This document shows positions 41,684 to 51,210 of a stretch of 64,000 nucleotides of DNA, one piece after another (the stretch's first letter is position 1; every line of letters begins with the position of its first letter). A program made the position numbers and the translations under genes. Origin of the DNA: Methylocystis iwaonis (lineage in GTDB: Bacteria; Pseudomonadota; Alphaproteobacteria; Rhizobiales; Beijerinckiaceae); contig NZ_AP027142.1 in NCBI RefSeq assembly GCF_027925385.1, positions 2,842,501 to 2,906,500 of the forward strand. Direction: 5' to 3'. The notes under the pieces are model-generated. The model was not told the origin of the DNA, ran no database searches, and saw only the letters and a program-made list of their open reading frames with translations.

Positions 41684-41943
41684 GGCCGCCAGTCTTTCAA
41701 TTCCTCATCCAGGCTCTCATGGCCTGGCGGGACTTCGGCCTTGGCGATGGCGGCTATTTCTTCTTCCGTAAAATCCGCCAGTTCCACAACGCGCCGGTCA
41801 CGGCGCTTGAGGCGTGAATATTCCTCGGCCGAAATGACCACCAGCCGGTCACAACCGTTCCTCGTTATGGTGATCGGCTCGGAGAGCGCGCGATCGGCCA
41901 ATGTGCTGTAATTCTCGATAAATTCAGCGGAAGAGACCTTCAT
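41680..41943 (-). CDS. Phd/YefM-type antitoxin
   Basis: An 87-residue antitoxin. The N-terminal MKVSSAEFIENYSTLADRAL and ITRNGCDRLVVISAEEYSRL form the Phd/YefM DNA-binding and dimer fold; the acidic C-terminal part (DFTEEEIAAIAKAEVPPGHE) should wrap around the toxin. A Phd antitoxin with a PemK-type toxin is a known mixed pairing. It is the first gene of the unit and probably represses it. Confidence 0.82.
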   Translation of the reverse strand: MKVSSAEFIENYSTLADRALSEPITITRNGCDRLVVISAEEYSRLKRRDRRVVELADFTEEEIAAIAKAEVPPGHESLDEELKDWRP

Positions 41944-42021
41944 GGGTCTTTCACTCGCTTTGTGACGCCATCCTTATTATGGGCGCGCCCTCTTTTGGTC
42001 GCAAGCGCATTGGCCTTGGAG

Positions 42022-43698
42022 CTACCCCGCCCCTTCCAGCAACCGCATCGCCGCGGCGCGCGCTTCGTCGGTGATCGCCGCGCCTGACAGCATCCGCGCG
42101 ATCTCCTCCCGCCGCTCGGCCTCCGCCAGCACAGCGACGCTCGTCGCCACGCGCTTTTCCTTGCCCTTGCTTGACGCGCCCTTGCTGATGCGCAAATGGC
42201 GGCTGGCGCGGGCGGCGACCTGCGGCGCATGCGTCACGGCAAGCACCTGAGCCTTGCCCGCGAGCCGCGCGAGGCGCTGGCCGATCGCGTCGGCCACCGC
42301 GCCGCCGACCCCCGTATCGATCTCGTCGAAGACCAGCGTCGGGGCCGAGCCACGGTCGGCGAGCACGACCTTCAAGGCCAGCATGAAGCGCGCAAGCTCG
42401 CCGCCCGACGCCACCTTGGTCAGCGGCCCGGGACGCGAGCCCGGATTGGTCTGCACCCAGAATTCGACCCGGTCGATCCCCTCCGGTCCGCCGTTCTCGG
42501 GCTCGCTCGTCACCTGCGTCGAGAAATGCGCGCCCTCCAGCTTCAAAGGCTTCAGCTCGGCGTCGACCAGCGAATCGAGCTTTTTCGCCGCCTTCTGGCG
42601 GGCGGCGGAGAGCGCGCGCGCGGCCGTGTCATAGGCGGCCTTCGCCGTCTCAAGCTCCTGCGCGAGCTTTGTCAGCCGCGCTTCCGAGGCGTCGAGCGCC
42701 GCAATGTCTCCGGCGAATTTCTCAGCGAGCTTCGGCAGCTCCGGAATGCCCACCTGATATTTGCGCGCCGCCCCGCGCAGCGCGAAGAGCCGCTCCTCGA
42801 CGCGCTCCAACTCCGCCGGATCGAAACGCGTTTCGGCGAGCGCCTGCTCCAGCGCCTGCTCAGCGAGCGACAAAGCGTCGACGGCCTGCGCCATCGCCTT
42901 GGCCGGTGGCTCCAATATTTGCGGCGCCTGCGTCAGCCGGCGTTCCAGCCGGCGCGCGGCATGGCCGATCTCCACGGCCGGAGCCCGGTCATCCGCGAAA
43001 ACCGCGAGCGCGTCGCGAATGTCGGTCGCGACCTTCTCGGCGCGCTGCATGAACAGCCGGCGTTCGGCGAGCGTCTCCTCCTCGCCTGGCTCGGGCGCGA
43101 GCTTGGTCAGCTCCTCATGGGCGTGGCGCAGATAATCGGCGTCGGCGCGCGCCTTGGCGATGCGCGCCTCCTCATCGGCCAGAGCGCGCCGCGCCGCCTG
43201 CCAGGCGCTGTGCCTGCCGCGCACCTCAATGGCCTGACCGAGCAAACCGCCATGGGCGTCGACCAGCGTGCGATGAGCGCTCGGATCGACAAGCGCGCGA
43301 TCATCGTGCTGGCAATGGATTTCCACCAGCTCGCGGCCAATGGCGCGAAGCGCCTGCGCCGTCGCCGGTTGGTCGTTGACGAAGGCGCGCGTGCGCCCGT
43401 CCGCCGCCTGCACGCGGCGCAGCACCATTTCGTCCTCGCTGGCGAGGCCGAATTCGCGCGCAGCCAGATGGGCGGGATGGTCCGGGGCAAGATCGAAGAC
43501 GGCCGTCACCTGGCCTTGCTCACTGCCCGCGCGCACGAGCGAAGCGTCGCCGCGCCCGCCCAGGGCAAGCACAAACGCGTCGAGCAGAATAGACTTGCCG
43601 GCGCCCGTCTCGCCGGTAAGCGTCGTCAGCCCCTGCCCGAAATCGAGATCGAGCGCGTCGATGAGCACGATATCGCGAATCGAGAGGCGGGTGAGCAT
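42022..43698 (-). CDS. recN: DNA repair protein RecN
   Basis: A 558-residue SMC-family ATPase acting at double-strand breaks. Walker A is in GETGAGKSILLDAFVLALGGRG near residue 30, the signature motif is in KVASGGELARFMLALK, and Walker B is TLVFDEIDTGVGG, with a central coiled coil between about residues 155 and 370. The ATG at 43698 (MLTRLSIRD) fits the family. In this order recN usually follows bamD and precedes ligA; here ligA is absent and a toxin-antitoxin pair follows. Confidence 0.95.
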   Translation of the reverse strand: MLTRLSIRDIVLIDALDLDFGQGLTTLTGETGAGKSILLDAFVLALGGRGDASLVRAGSEQGQVTAVFDLAPDHPAHLAAREFGLASEDEMVLRRVQAADGRTRAFVNDQPATAQALRAIGRELVEIHCQHDDRALVDPSAHRTLVDAHGGLLGQAIEVRGRHSAWQAARRALADEEARIAKARADADYLRHAHEELTKLAPEPGEEETLAERRLFMQRAEKVATDIRDALAVFADDRAPAVEIGHAARRLERRLTQAPQILEPPAKAMAQAVDALSLAEQALEQALAETRFDPAELERVEERLFALRGAARKYQVGIPELPKLAEKFAGDIAALDASEARLTKLAQELETAKAAYDTAARALSAARQKAAKKLDSLVDAELKPLKLEGAHFSTQVTSEPENGGPEGIDRVEFWVQTNPGSRPGPLTKVASGGELARFMLALKVVLADRGSAPTLVFDEIDTGVGGAVADAIGQRLARLAGKAQVLAVTHAPQVAARASRHLRISKGASSKGKEKRVATSVAVLAEAERREEIARMLSGAAITDEARAAAMRLLEGAG

Positions 43699-43820
43699 GA
43701 CGCTGACTTTATCGCTCCGGCGCGCGAACCGCATGCAACAGCCCCGCCGCCCAGTGGTGGCGGAAGGGCGCGATTCGCCGACGCGCCAAGGTTGGCACGC
43801 CCTGCGACGAAATCAATCGG

Positions 43821-43877
43821 GGACCGCGCGCCTTCAGGCGCGCATTTTTAAGAGGCGAGCCTGAAGGCTCGCGGTCC
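43821..43877. repeat. Paired 23-bp hairpin units (locus E) after bamD
   Basis: Unit one (43821-43843) has the stem GCGCGCC with GGCGCGC; unit two (43855-43877) has GCGAGCC with GGCTCGC. An 11-bp spacer, ATTTTTAAGAG, separates them. Unit two ends seven bases from the bamD stop. Confidence 0.85.
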
Positions 43878-43884
43878 AAATTGG

Positions 43885-44772
43885 TTAGATCGCGTGCAGC
43901 GTCTTGCCGACCTTGGAGAGCCAGGAATCGCTATATTCGTGCGGCTCCAGACCGCCCGTTTTCAACAAGGCGTGCGCGTCCTTGTACCATTGCGAATCCG
44001 GGTAGTTATGACCGAGGATCGCCGCCGCCGTCTGCGCCTCATTGGTGACGCCCATGGCGAGATAGGCTTCCGTCAGGCGGTAGAGCGCTTCTTCCGTATG
44101 GCGAGTCGTCTGATATTTGCCGAGCACGTCGTGGAAACGGTTGATCGCCGCCGGGTAATTCTTACGCGTCAGATAGAAGCGACCGACCTGCATTTCCTTG
44201 GCGGCGAGCTGATCGCGCGCCACGCCCATCTTGTATTTGGCGTCGGCGACATATTCGGACTTCGGGTATTTCTGGATCAGCTCGGAGAAAATCTGCAGCG
44301 CCTTTTCAGCAGAAGACTGGTCGCGCATCACGTCGGGCACTTGGTTGTAGTAGCTCATGCCAGCGAGATAAAAGACATAAGGCGTGTCGGGCGAATTCGG
44401 ATAAAGGCCGATGTAACGCTGCGCCGCCTGGACGGCTTCGTCATAAGCCGGCTTCTCATATTGCGTGAAGACAGTCATCAGCAGCGCCTTGCGCGACCAT
44501 TCGGACGAGGGATAGTTTTTCTCCACCTCGCCGAATCTCTTCGCCGCCTTCTCGTAGTCCTTGGCCTTCAGCCTGGCGAGGCCCTGGTTGTAGAGGTCGT
44601 CGGCTGGAATGTCCGGGGTGATTTCCGTCTTATATTTTTCGCCGCCGCCCAAAAGGCCAAAGCCGCTCGTGATCGTATCCATGATGTCCGCGCGCGCCGG
44701 CGCAATGGCGAGCGCCAGGGCCGCCGCGGCGAGCATAGCGGAAGAGCGGAAAGAAGCAGCGAAAACAGACAT
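43885..44772 (-). CDS. bamD: Outer-membrane assembly factor BamD, without lipobox cysteine
   Basis: A 295-residue BamD (ComL) with tetratricopeptide-like repeats, part of the complex that inserts barrel proteins in the outer membrane. The helical repeats run from DDLYNQGLARLKAKDYEKAA to the end, with KNYPSSEWSRKALLM and QKYPKSEYVADAKYKMG as clear repeat units. The N terminus is a normal signal peptide (LAAAALALAIAPARA then DIMD). There is no lipobox and no cysteine anywhere, whereas BamD is normally a lipoprotein. It lies between lpxC and recN as in related genomes. Confidence 0.9.
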   Translation of the reverse strand: MSVFAASFRSSAMLAAAALALAIAPARADIMDTITSGFGLLGGGEKYKTEITPDIPADDLYNQGLARLKAKDYEKAAKRFGEVEKNYPSSEWSRKALLMTVFTQYEKPAYDEAVQAAQRYIGLYPNSPDTPYVFYLAGMSYYNQVPDVMRDQSSAEKALQIFSELIQKYPKSEYVADAKYKMGVARDQLAAKEMQVGRFYLTRKNYPAAINRFHDVLGKYQTTRHTEEALYRLTEAYLAMGVTNEAQTAAAILGHNYPDSQWYKDAHALLKTGGLEPHEYSDSWLSKVGKTLHAI

Positions 44773-44949
44773 TATGAAGCGCCCCTTGCGGCAAAGAGCG
44801 ACGACCGCGCCGCGCTCTGAAAGCCTATTAGCCTAAACCGCCATAACCCGCCACTCGCGGCCCCGCTCGAGAGCGCATTGCGATACGCATGCGCGCCGGA
44901 CCCGCGCCGTCCCGGCGCTGGCGGCGCGCGGCGACGGATGATGCGGTTA

Positions 44950-45912
44950 TTAGGAAGGACTTTGTTCTGGCGAGATTATGGCGAAAGACGCCGCCGGCCG
45001 CTCCGCGACAACATGGCGCTCGACCAATTCCAGCGCGCCTTGGCGCATCGCCGTTTGCACCAGCGCCACATTCAGCGCATGCCCGCCTCTGAAGGAGCGG
45101 AACGCCCCCAGGATCGGCGCGCCGGCGAGCGCGAGGTCTCCGACGACGTCGAGCATTTTGTGGCGGACGAATTCGTCGACGTAGCGCAGCCCCTCGGGGT
45201 TGAGCACGGTCTCGCCGTCGAGCACCACCGTATTCCCGAGCGAGGCGCCGAGCGCGAGGCCGCCGCGCCACAGACGCTCGGCGTCGCGCAGGAAGCCGAA
45301 GCTGCGCGCGCCGGCGAGCTCGCGGCGGAATGTTTCGGGGGTGACGTCCAACGCGCGGCGCTGCCGGCCAATGCGGCCCTCGAAGGCGATTTCGACGTCG
45401 AGGCTCAGGCCGCCGCCCGCTGGCGTCAGCTCGGCCCAGCCGGCGCCGTCGGAGACGCGCACAGGCGCGCTCACGCGCAAAACACGACGGGGCGCGGCCA
45501 GCTCGGCGATGCCCGCCTCATCGAGCGCGGCGACAAAGGCTCCAGCGGAGCCGTCCATGGCGGGGACTTCCGCGCCCTCGATCTCGACAAGGGCGTTGTC
45601 GACGCCAAGGCCCGCGAGCGCCGCCAGCAGGTGTTCGACGGTCGAGACGCTCGCGCCCTCGCCCGACAGCCGCGTGCGCAATTGCGTGGCGTCGACGCTG
45701 CGCCAGTCGGCGAGGATGTCCGCGCCGTCGACGCTGAAGACGATCCCGGAATCGGCGGCGGAAGGCGAAAGCGTGAGACGCGCTGGTGTGTCGCTATGGA
45801 CGCCGCGGCCGCTGAGCGTGACGGGGCGCGCAAGCGATGTCTGGGCGCGAGACTTCGGGCGAATGAGGGGATCCTCCCGGCGAAGGCTGGAACAGGCCCA
45901 AGTTAGAGCCAC
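44950..45912 (-). CDS. lpxC: UDP-3-O-acyl-N-acetylglucosamine deacetylase
   Basis: A 320-residue zinc deacetylase, the committed step of lipid A synthesis. Visible are LSGRGVHSD near residue 34, the zinc His94 in STVEHLLAALAG, VPAMDGSAGAF (catalytic Glu/Asp region) and the second zinc pair in FVRHKMLDVVGDLAL. The first 17 residues (to DPLIRP) are longer than in most homologues, so the true start may be nearer RPKSRAQ. It follows ftsZ after a terminator, so it has its own promoter in the 128-bp gap that includes the ftsZ terminator. Confidence 0.93.
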   Translation of the reverse strand: MALTWACSSLRREDPLIRPKSRAQTSLARPVTLSGRGVHSDTPARLTLSPSAADSGIVFSVDGADILADWRSVDATQLRTRLSGEGASVSTVEHLLAALAGLGVDNALVEIEGAEVPAMDGSAGAFVAALDEAGIAELAAPRRVLRVSAPVRVSDGAGWAELTPAGGGLSLDVEIAFEGRIGRQRRALDVTPETFRRELAGARSFGFLRDAERLWRGGLALGASLGNTVVLDGETVLNPEGLRYVDEFVRHKMLDVVGDLALAGAPILGAFRSFRGGHALNVALVQTAMRQGALELVERHVVAERPAASFAIISPEQSPS

Positions 45913-45998
45913 TTACTGGATAATTCTTATCCCAGGGGCGTGGCAAGGCTCCAGTAACGGTTTGCTACCGTTTGTTACAAGCCACGCGCAAAAAAGAC

Positions 45999-46022
45999 AA
46001 AGGCCCGCGCTGGCGGGCCTTT
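45999..46022 (-). terminator. Terminator of the dcw cluster after ftsZ
   Basis: Ten pairs, AAAGGCCCGC with GCGGGCCTTT, close a 4-nt loop 18 bp after the ftsZ stop. On the minus strand TGTCTTTTTTG follows. It separates the dcw cluster from lpxC. Confidence 0.88.
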
Positions 46023-46040
46023 GCGAAGCTGCAAAGCAGC

Positions 46041-47753
46041 TTAGTGGTTCGATTGCCGGCGCAGGAAAGCCGGGATTTCGAGATGGTCTTCCTCCACCGG
46101 ACGCGGCGCGGGGGCGCGGCGGCCATGGGTGTCGAGCCCGGCGTGACCCGGCGCCTGCGGCGCAGGCGCCGCCGGGCGCTTGCCATATTCGGCGTGCGCC
46201 GGAGAAGGCTGCGGTGCGCGCGGCGGCATGGGGGCCTGAGGATAAGGCGCGGCGGGCGCGGCCTGCATCGCGTCCTCCTGGCGGCTCGCGCCGAAGGAGG
46301 CGAGGCGCTCGAAGATCGATTTACGACGCGGGTCCTGCGACGCCTCAGCGTGGTGCTGACGAATCTGATCCTGCACCGGCCGCGGGAAATCCTCGAGCGA
46401 CGGCATGCGCGGGGTGCGCGGCATCTCGGGCGCCGGCGGCACATAAGGCGCCGCGGCTGGCTCCGCAGCCATGCGCGGCGCGGGCTCCGGCATCGGCTCG
46501 ACATAGGCCGGACGCGCGGCGACCGGCTCCAGATAGACGCCATTCGTCGTCATATGGGCGGGCGCAGCCGGGGCCGGCTCGGCATAATAGACAGGAGCCG
46601 GCGCCGCTTCGCGCATCTCGGGCTGATAGGCGGGCGCGGGCGCGCGTTCCGGCATCGCGTAGATCTGGGCCGAAGGGGCGGCCTCGGCGACGGGCGCCGG
46701 TTGCGACTTGGCGTGCAACTGCTGGCGCAGCCGCTCGGCGGCCTCGGCCATCCGGCTCTGGCTCGTCGGATCCTCGGCCGTGATTGCGGCGAGATCGATG
46801 CCCGTCGCGACGACCGACACGCGGATGACGCCTTCGAGCGAGGAATCGAAAGTGGCGCCAAGGATGATATTGGCGTCCTCGTCGACCTCCTGACGGATGC
46901 GGCTCGCCGCCTCGTCGACTTCATAAAGCGTGAGATCGTGGCCGCCGGTGATCGAGATCAGCAGGCCGCGCGCGCCCTTCATCGACACTTCGTCGAGCAG
47001 CGGATTGGCGATCGCCGCTTCGGCCGCGAGATTGGCGCGGCGCTCGCCGGTCGCCTCGCCCGTGCCCATCATCGCCTTGCCCATGCCGCGCATGATCGAG
47101 CGCACGTCGGCGAAGTCGAGGTTGATGAGGCCTTCCTTGACCATGAGATCGGTGACCGAGGCCACGCCCGAATAGAGCACCTGATCCGCCATGGCGAAGG
47201 CGTCGGCGAAGGTCGTCTTCTCCGTCGCGATGCGGAAGAGATTCTGGTTCGGGATGACGATCAGCGTGTCGACGCATTTCTGCAGCTCGCCAATGCCGGC
47301 GTCGGCGATGCGCAGACGGCGCTGACCCTCGAAATGGAACGGCTTGGTCACGACGCCGACAGTGAGGATGCCCATCTCGCGCGCGATCTGCGCGATGACC
47401 GGCGCGGCGCCCGTGCCGGTGCCGCCACCCATGCCGGCGGTGACGAAGCACATATGCGCGCCCTGCAGATGCTCGCGAATCTCCTCGCGAGCTTCCTCAG
47501 CGGCGGCGCGGCCGACTTCCGGCTGGGCGCCGGCGCCGAGACCTTCCGTCACCTGCAGGCCCATCTGAATCACGCGCTCGGCGGAAGAAGAGGCAAGCGC
47601 CTGAGCGTCGGTGTTGGCGACCAGAAAATCGACGCCCGACAGGCCAGACGTGATCATGTTGTTGACGGCGTTGCAGCCGCCCCCGCCCACGCCGCAGACC
47701 ATGATTCGGGGCTTGAGTTCCCTCAGTTCGGGCGCTTTGAGATTGATCGTCAT
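46041..47753 (-). CDS. ftsZ: Cell division protein FtsZ
   Basis: A 570-residue tubulin-like GTPase that forms the division ring. The GTP-binding signature GGGTGTG is at about residues 109-115, with NTDAQAL and the synergy loop [11 protein letters not shown]. After the globular part (to about residue 320) comes a Pro/Ala-rich linker of some 230 residues, then the C-terminal peptide [10 protein letters not shown] that binds FtsA and other anchors. A linker of this length is usual in Hyphomicrobiales. It is 154 bp after ftsA, enough for a promoter of its own. Confidence 0.97.
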   Translation of the reverse strand: MTINLKAPELRELKPRIMVCGVGGGGCNAVNNMITSGLSGVDFLVANTDAQALASSSAERVIQMGLQVTEGLGAGAQPEVGRAAAEEAREEIREHLQGAHMCFVTAGMGGGTGTGAAPVIAQIAREMGILTVGVVTKPFHFEGQRRLRIADAGIGELQKCVDTLIVIPNQNLFRIATEKTTFADAFAMADQVLYSGVASVTDLMVKEGLINLDFADVRSIMRGMGKAMMGTGEATGERRANLAAEAAIANPLLDEVSMKGARGLLISITGGHDLTLYEVDEAASRIRQEVDEDANIILGATFDSSLEGVIRVSVVATGIDLAAITAEDPTSQSRMAEAAERLRQQLHAKSQPAPVAEAAPSAQIYAMPERAPAPAYQPEMREAAPAPVYYAEPAPAAPAHMTTNGVYLEPVAARPAYVEPMPEPAPRMAAEPAAAPYVPPAPEMPRTPRMPSLEDFPRPVQDQIRQHHAEASQDPRRKSIFERLASFGASRQEDAMQAAPAAPYPQAPMPPRAPQPSPAHAEYGKRPAAPAPQAPGHAGLDTHGRRAPAPRPVEEDHLEIPAFLRRQSNH

Positions 47754-47907
47754 TTGCCAGGCCTCTCGGAATTAACACAGCTCATCGGCGTCGGTTGTCC
47801 TTTCCTTGGACGCCCCGTCGCCGAACGCGTCGTCCTCGGTAACTTTACGCAGAGGCCCGTCTCGACAGGCCGAATCGCTTCGGTAGAGAGAATCACTTGC
47901 TGCGATT

Positions 47908-49233
47908 CTAGAAGCTTTCCTTTAACCATCTACCCACTCGCGACATGTAACCATCCGTACCCGTCGCAAACCTTTCGCCGCGATGCGGCTCGAAATATTC
48001 GCGCCCCGCGACCTGCGGATAGACGAGCAATCCCGCCGCCGCCGCGAATGCGGGGCTGCGCGCCGGATCGGGAAGACCGTCGACTCCGATCGGGCGGCCG
48101 ATGCGCACTTGCCCGCCGAGAATCGACCGCGCGCACTCGGCCGCGCCGGTGAGCTGACAGGCGCCGCCGGTGAGCACGATGCGGCGGTTGGGGCCGGACG
48201 GATAGCCGGCGCGCGCGAGCCGGTCACGCAGGAATTCGAACGTCTCCTCGATGCGCGGACGAATGATCCGCACGAGATGCGACTTCGGCGCATAGTGCTT
48301 GTGACGGCCGCTCTCGCCGACATGATCGAAGGACACCGTCTCGCGCTCGTCGGAGGAAGACGAGATCGCCGAGCCGTGGAAGGTCTTCAGGCGCTCGGCG
48401 TCGGCAAGGCGCGCGTCGAGGCCGCGGGCAATGTCCATGGTGACGTGATTGCCGCCGAGCGTCACGGCGTCGAGATGTGTCAACTTTCCGCGCGCGAAGA
48501 CCGCAAGCGAGGTCGAGCCCGCGCCCATGTCGATGAGGACGACGCCCATTTCCGCCTCGTCGGGCTCGAGCGCCGATAGGCCGGCGGCGTAAGGCGCAGC
48601 GGCCATGCCTTCCACGCCGAGATGGCCGCGCTCCGCCGCGAGGACGAGATTGCGAACCGCCGCCTGATCGCAGCTTGCCACATGGAGATCGACGCCGAGC
48701 TCGTCGCCGATCATATCCTTGGGCTCGCGAATGTCCGGCACGCCGTCGAGCGAGAAGCCTGTCGGGATCGAATGCACGGCGACGCGGCCGCGATGCAGGT
48801 GATGCGCGGCGGAAGCTTCGAGCACGCGATGAATGTCGCTTTCCGCGACCTCACGCCCGCCGATCGCGCGCTTCGCGGCAAAGTGTTCCGACGCGAGACG
48901 GCCGCCCGACGCGGTGACGATCACATGATCGATCTGCGTTCCGGCCATGCGCTCGGCCGCGTCCACCGTCTGCCGGATGGCGCGCTCGGCCGCGTCCATG
49001 TCGATCACGAGGCCGTGTTTCACGCCGAGCGAGCGCTGGTGGCCGATGCCGATGACGCGGATGCGATGCGTCCGCCAGTCGCGCGGCGCAACGTCGCCGA
49101 CCGGCGTCAGGCGCGCGATCAGGCAAGCGATCTTCGACGTGCCGATATCGAGCACGCCGAAGGTCGCGGCGCGGCGCGGCGAGAGCGGCTTGAGACGGGG
49201 GGGAACAAGCTGGGACTTCATGACTCTACCCAC
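47908..49233 (-). CDS. ftsA: Cell division protein FtsA
   Basis: A 441-residue actin-like ATPase that ties FtsZ to the membrane. Actin-fold motifs are FGVLDIGTSKIACLIA (phosphate 1), VVLIDMGAGSTSLAVF (phosphate 2) and RRIVLTGGACQLTGAAE (adenosine). The C-terminal WLKESF is the amphipathic membrane-targeting helix. The start overlaps the end of ftsQ by eight bases. Confidence 0.96.
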   Translation of the reverse strand: MGRVMKSQLVPPRLKPLSPRRAATFGVLDIGTSKIACLIARLTPVGDVAPRDWRTHRIRVIGIGHQRSLGVKHGLVIDMDAAERAIRQTVDAAERMAGTQIDHVIVTASGGRLASEHFAAKRAIGGREVAESDIHRVLEASAAHHLHRGRVAVHSIPTGFSLDGVPDIREPKDMIGDELGVDLHVASCDQAAVRNLVLAAERGHLGVEGMAAAPYAAGLSALEPDEAEMGVVLIDMGAGSTSLAVFARGKLTHLDAVTLGGNHVTMDIARGLDARLADAERLKTFHGSAISSSSDERETVSFDHVGESGRHKHYAPKSHLVRIIRPRIEETFEFLRDRLARAGYPSGPNRRIVLTGGACQLTGAAECARSILGGQVRIGRPIGVDGLPDPARSPAFAAAAGLLVYPQVAGREYFEPHRGERFATGTDGYMSRVGRWLKESF

Positions 49234-50221
49234 CAGCCTTCTTGGTTTTATGGGGCAACGCCGCTTCTCGCGCCGCGGCGGCTTCCTCCGTCAGGCGCAC
49301 CGTGACGCGGTCGGCCGCGCGAAGATCGATCGCCATCACGTCTTTGTCGAGAATGCGCGCCTCGCGCTGCAGGCGGATCAGGGCGCCGATGGCGCGGCCC
49401 GGATCGGCTTCCGGCAATTTCACGATCACGCCATTGGTCATCTCGATGTCCCAACGGCGGTTGGCGACGAGAACGCCGGCCTTCACACGCTGCGCGAGAT
49501 CGCCCATCCCCTCTCTGATCGCCAGGAATTCCGGCAGACGTTTCTGCGCGCCCTCGCCGACAACGAAGGGCAAGCCGAGGTAACGCTCGTCGCGCAGTTC
49601 GTCGATCGCGACGCCGTCATCGGAAACAACCGAGATGCGGCCGTCGCGCTGCCAAAGCGCTTGCGGCCGGCGCTCCTCGATCGCGACGACGAGACGGTTG
49701 GGATAAAGCTTCATCACCCGCGCTGTCTTCACGAGCGGGATGGCCAGCAAGCGCTCGCGAACGGCGCCGGCGTCGAGAAAGAGCAGCGATTGGCGCGGCG
49801 TGACTCCCGCGGCGTCCAGAAGCTCGTTTTCGGTCAGCCGCGACTGCCCGGTGATGGTCACCGCGGAAATATCGAAACCGAAAGCGCGGGCGGCAATGTC
49901 CCAGGGCTGGCCTTCGCGCCGGATGAGCGCGTCATAGCCGCCATTCTGCAAGGCGCCGGCGAGGCCGACCCCGCCAAAGAGAAGAAGCACGGCGGCCAGG
50001 CCGACGCCCGGACGTGCAAGAAACGCGTAGCGCTGCAGCGCGGACGGCCCATCGTCGAGGCGATGCGGCTGCTGGGGCGGAAGATCGGCGGTGGCGGCGG
50101 CGCTGGCGTAGGAGGCGCCCGCGACAGCCGCCTCGGGCTGGGCGAGCGGAAAATGTACAGGCGGGAGGGAAGTCGCGAGCGACTCCCTCAACGATCGCAG
50201 GATGCGTTCTCCACCATCCAT
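49226..50221 (-). CDS. ftsQ: Cell division protein FtsQ
   Basis: A 331-residue bitopic protein of the divisome. About 85 cytoplasmic residues precede one membrane helix (GVGLAAVLLLFGGVGLAGAL), then the POTRA domain (ISAVTITGQSRLTENELLDA) and the FtsQ beta domain with AIEERRPQALWQRDGRISVV. The longest frame starts at 50383, but the ATG at 50221 (MDGGERIL) gives a family-like length and overlaps the end of ddlB by 34 bp. Confidence 0.93.
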   Translation of the reverse strand: MDGGERILRSLRESLATSLPPVHFPLAQPEAAVAGASYASAAATADLPPQQPHRLDDGPSALQRYAFLARPGVGLAAVLLLFGGVGLAGALQNGGYDALIRREGQPWDIAARAFGFDISAVTITGQSRLTENELLDAAGVTPRQSLLFLDAGAVRERLLAIPLVKTARVMKLYPNRLVVAIEERRPQALWQRDGRISVVSDDGVAIDELRDERYLGLPFVVGEGAQKRLPEFLAIREGMGDLAQRVKAGVLVANRRWDIEMTNGVIVKLPEADPGRAIGALIRLQREARILDKDVMAIDLRAADRVTVRLTEEAAAAREAALPHKTKKAGG

Positions 50222-51111
50222 TTCACAAGCTCGCCGAACGATAAACCTGCATAAGCCGCCATATCTGGCACGAGCGAGGTCTCCGTCATTCCCGGCTGCG
50301 TATTGACTTCCAACACGACAAGCTCGCCCGTTCCATCGGGGCGATCGTCGTATCTGAAGTCCGCGCGGCTGACGCCGCGGCAACCGAGAGCCCGATGAGC
50401 CTCGATGGCTAAATGTTGAACCTCTTGGTAAATATTTTGTTTAAGATTCGCGGGAATAACGTGTTTTGAACCGCCTTTCGCGTATTTCGCGTGGTAGTCG
50501 TACCAGCCGCCGTCAGCGGCGAGAATCTCGATCACGTCGAGCGCGCGGTCTCCCATCACGGCGCAGGTAAGTTCCCGCCCCGCCACGAATTGTTCGGCGA
50601 GCATCAGATCGCCATGCGCCCAATCTTCCCGCATCAGCTCCTGCGGCGGATGGGCCTGGTCCTCCCTGACGATGAAGACGCCGAAGGAGGAGCCCTCCGA
50701 GACGGGCTTCAGCACATAGGGCGGCGGCAGCACATGCGCCTTCGCGGCCTCCAGACGATGCACGACGCGGCCTTTGGGCACGGGAACGCCGGCGGCCGCC
50801 ATCACGACCTTGGCCACGTCCTTCTTCATCGCGAGCGAGGAAGCGAGCACGCCCGAATGCGTATAGGGAATGCGCAACAGCTCGAGCACGCCCTGAATAC
50901 AGCCGTCCTCACCGAACTTTCCGTGCAGGGCGTTGAAGGCCACGTCGGGCGCGAGCGACGCCAGCACGGTTGCGGCGTCATGGCCGACATCGACCGGCGT
51001 CACGCGGTAGCCCTGCTCCTCCAGCGCTTTGGCGCAGGCCGCGCCTGAGCGCAAAGAGACTTCGCGTTCGGCGGAGAGTCCGCCCATCAGCACGGCGACG
51101 TGTTTGGTCAT
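50188..51111 (-). CDS. ddlB: D-alanine-D-alanine ligase
   Basis: A 307-residue ATP-grasp ligase making D-Ala-D-Ala for MurF. It opens with HVAVLMGGLSAEREVSLRSG, has the ATP-grasp core VLKPVSEGSSFGVF and EQFVAGRELTCAVMG, and ends with the metal site VLEVNTQPGMTETSLVPDMA. The serine in EGSSFG and the tyrosine in DYHAKYAKG are the usual ligase residues. It lies between the GT-C-like gene and ftsQ. Confidence 0.96.
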   Translation of the reverse strand: MTKHVAVLMGGLSAEREVSLRSGAACAKALEEQGYRVTPVDVGHDAATVLASLAPDVAFNALHGKFGEDGCIQGVLELLRIPYTHSGVLASSLAMKKDVAKVVMAAAGVPVPKGRVVHRLEAAKAHVLPPPYVLKPVSEGSSFGVFIVREDQAHPPQELMREDWAHGDLMLAEQFVAGRELTCAVMGDRALDVIEILAADGGWYDYHAKYAKGGSKHVIPANLKQNIYQEVQHLAIEAHRALGCRGVSRADFRYDDRPDGTGELVVLEVNTQPGMTETSLVPDMAAYAGLSFGELVKWMVENASCDR

Positions 51112-51210
51112 ATCGATCTCTTGATTGGCGCCAAAGCAAAGCTGAAAGAGAAGTCTTTGCCTCTGTCGCGCGTTGATCGGGCCGCGCCCGAATCCCTTAC
51201 CCGGCCGAAG

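Noticed and set aside
24190..43877. CRISPR repeats
   Set aside because: The repeats are dispersed inverted pairs at gene ends, with no regular array of spacers and no cas genes.
45972..48152. A 726-codon plus-strand frame opposite ftsZ and ftsA
   Set aside because: Antisense to two certain genes; no ribosome-binding site and no recognisable motif.
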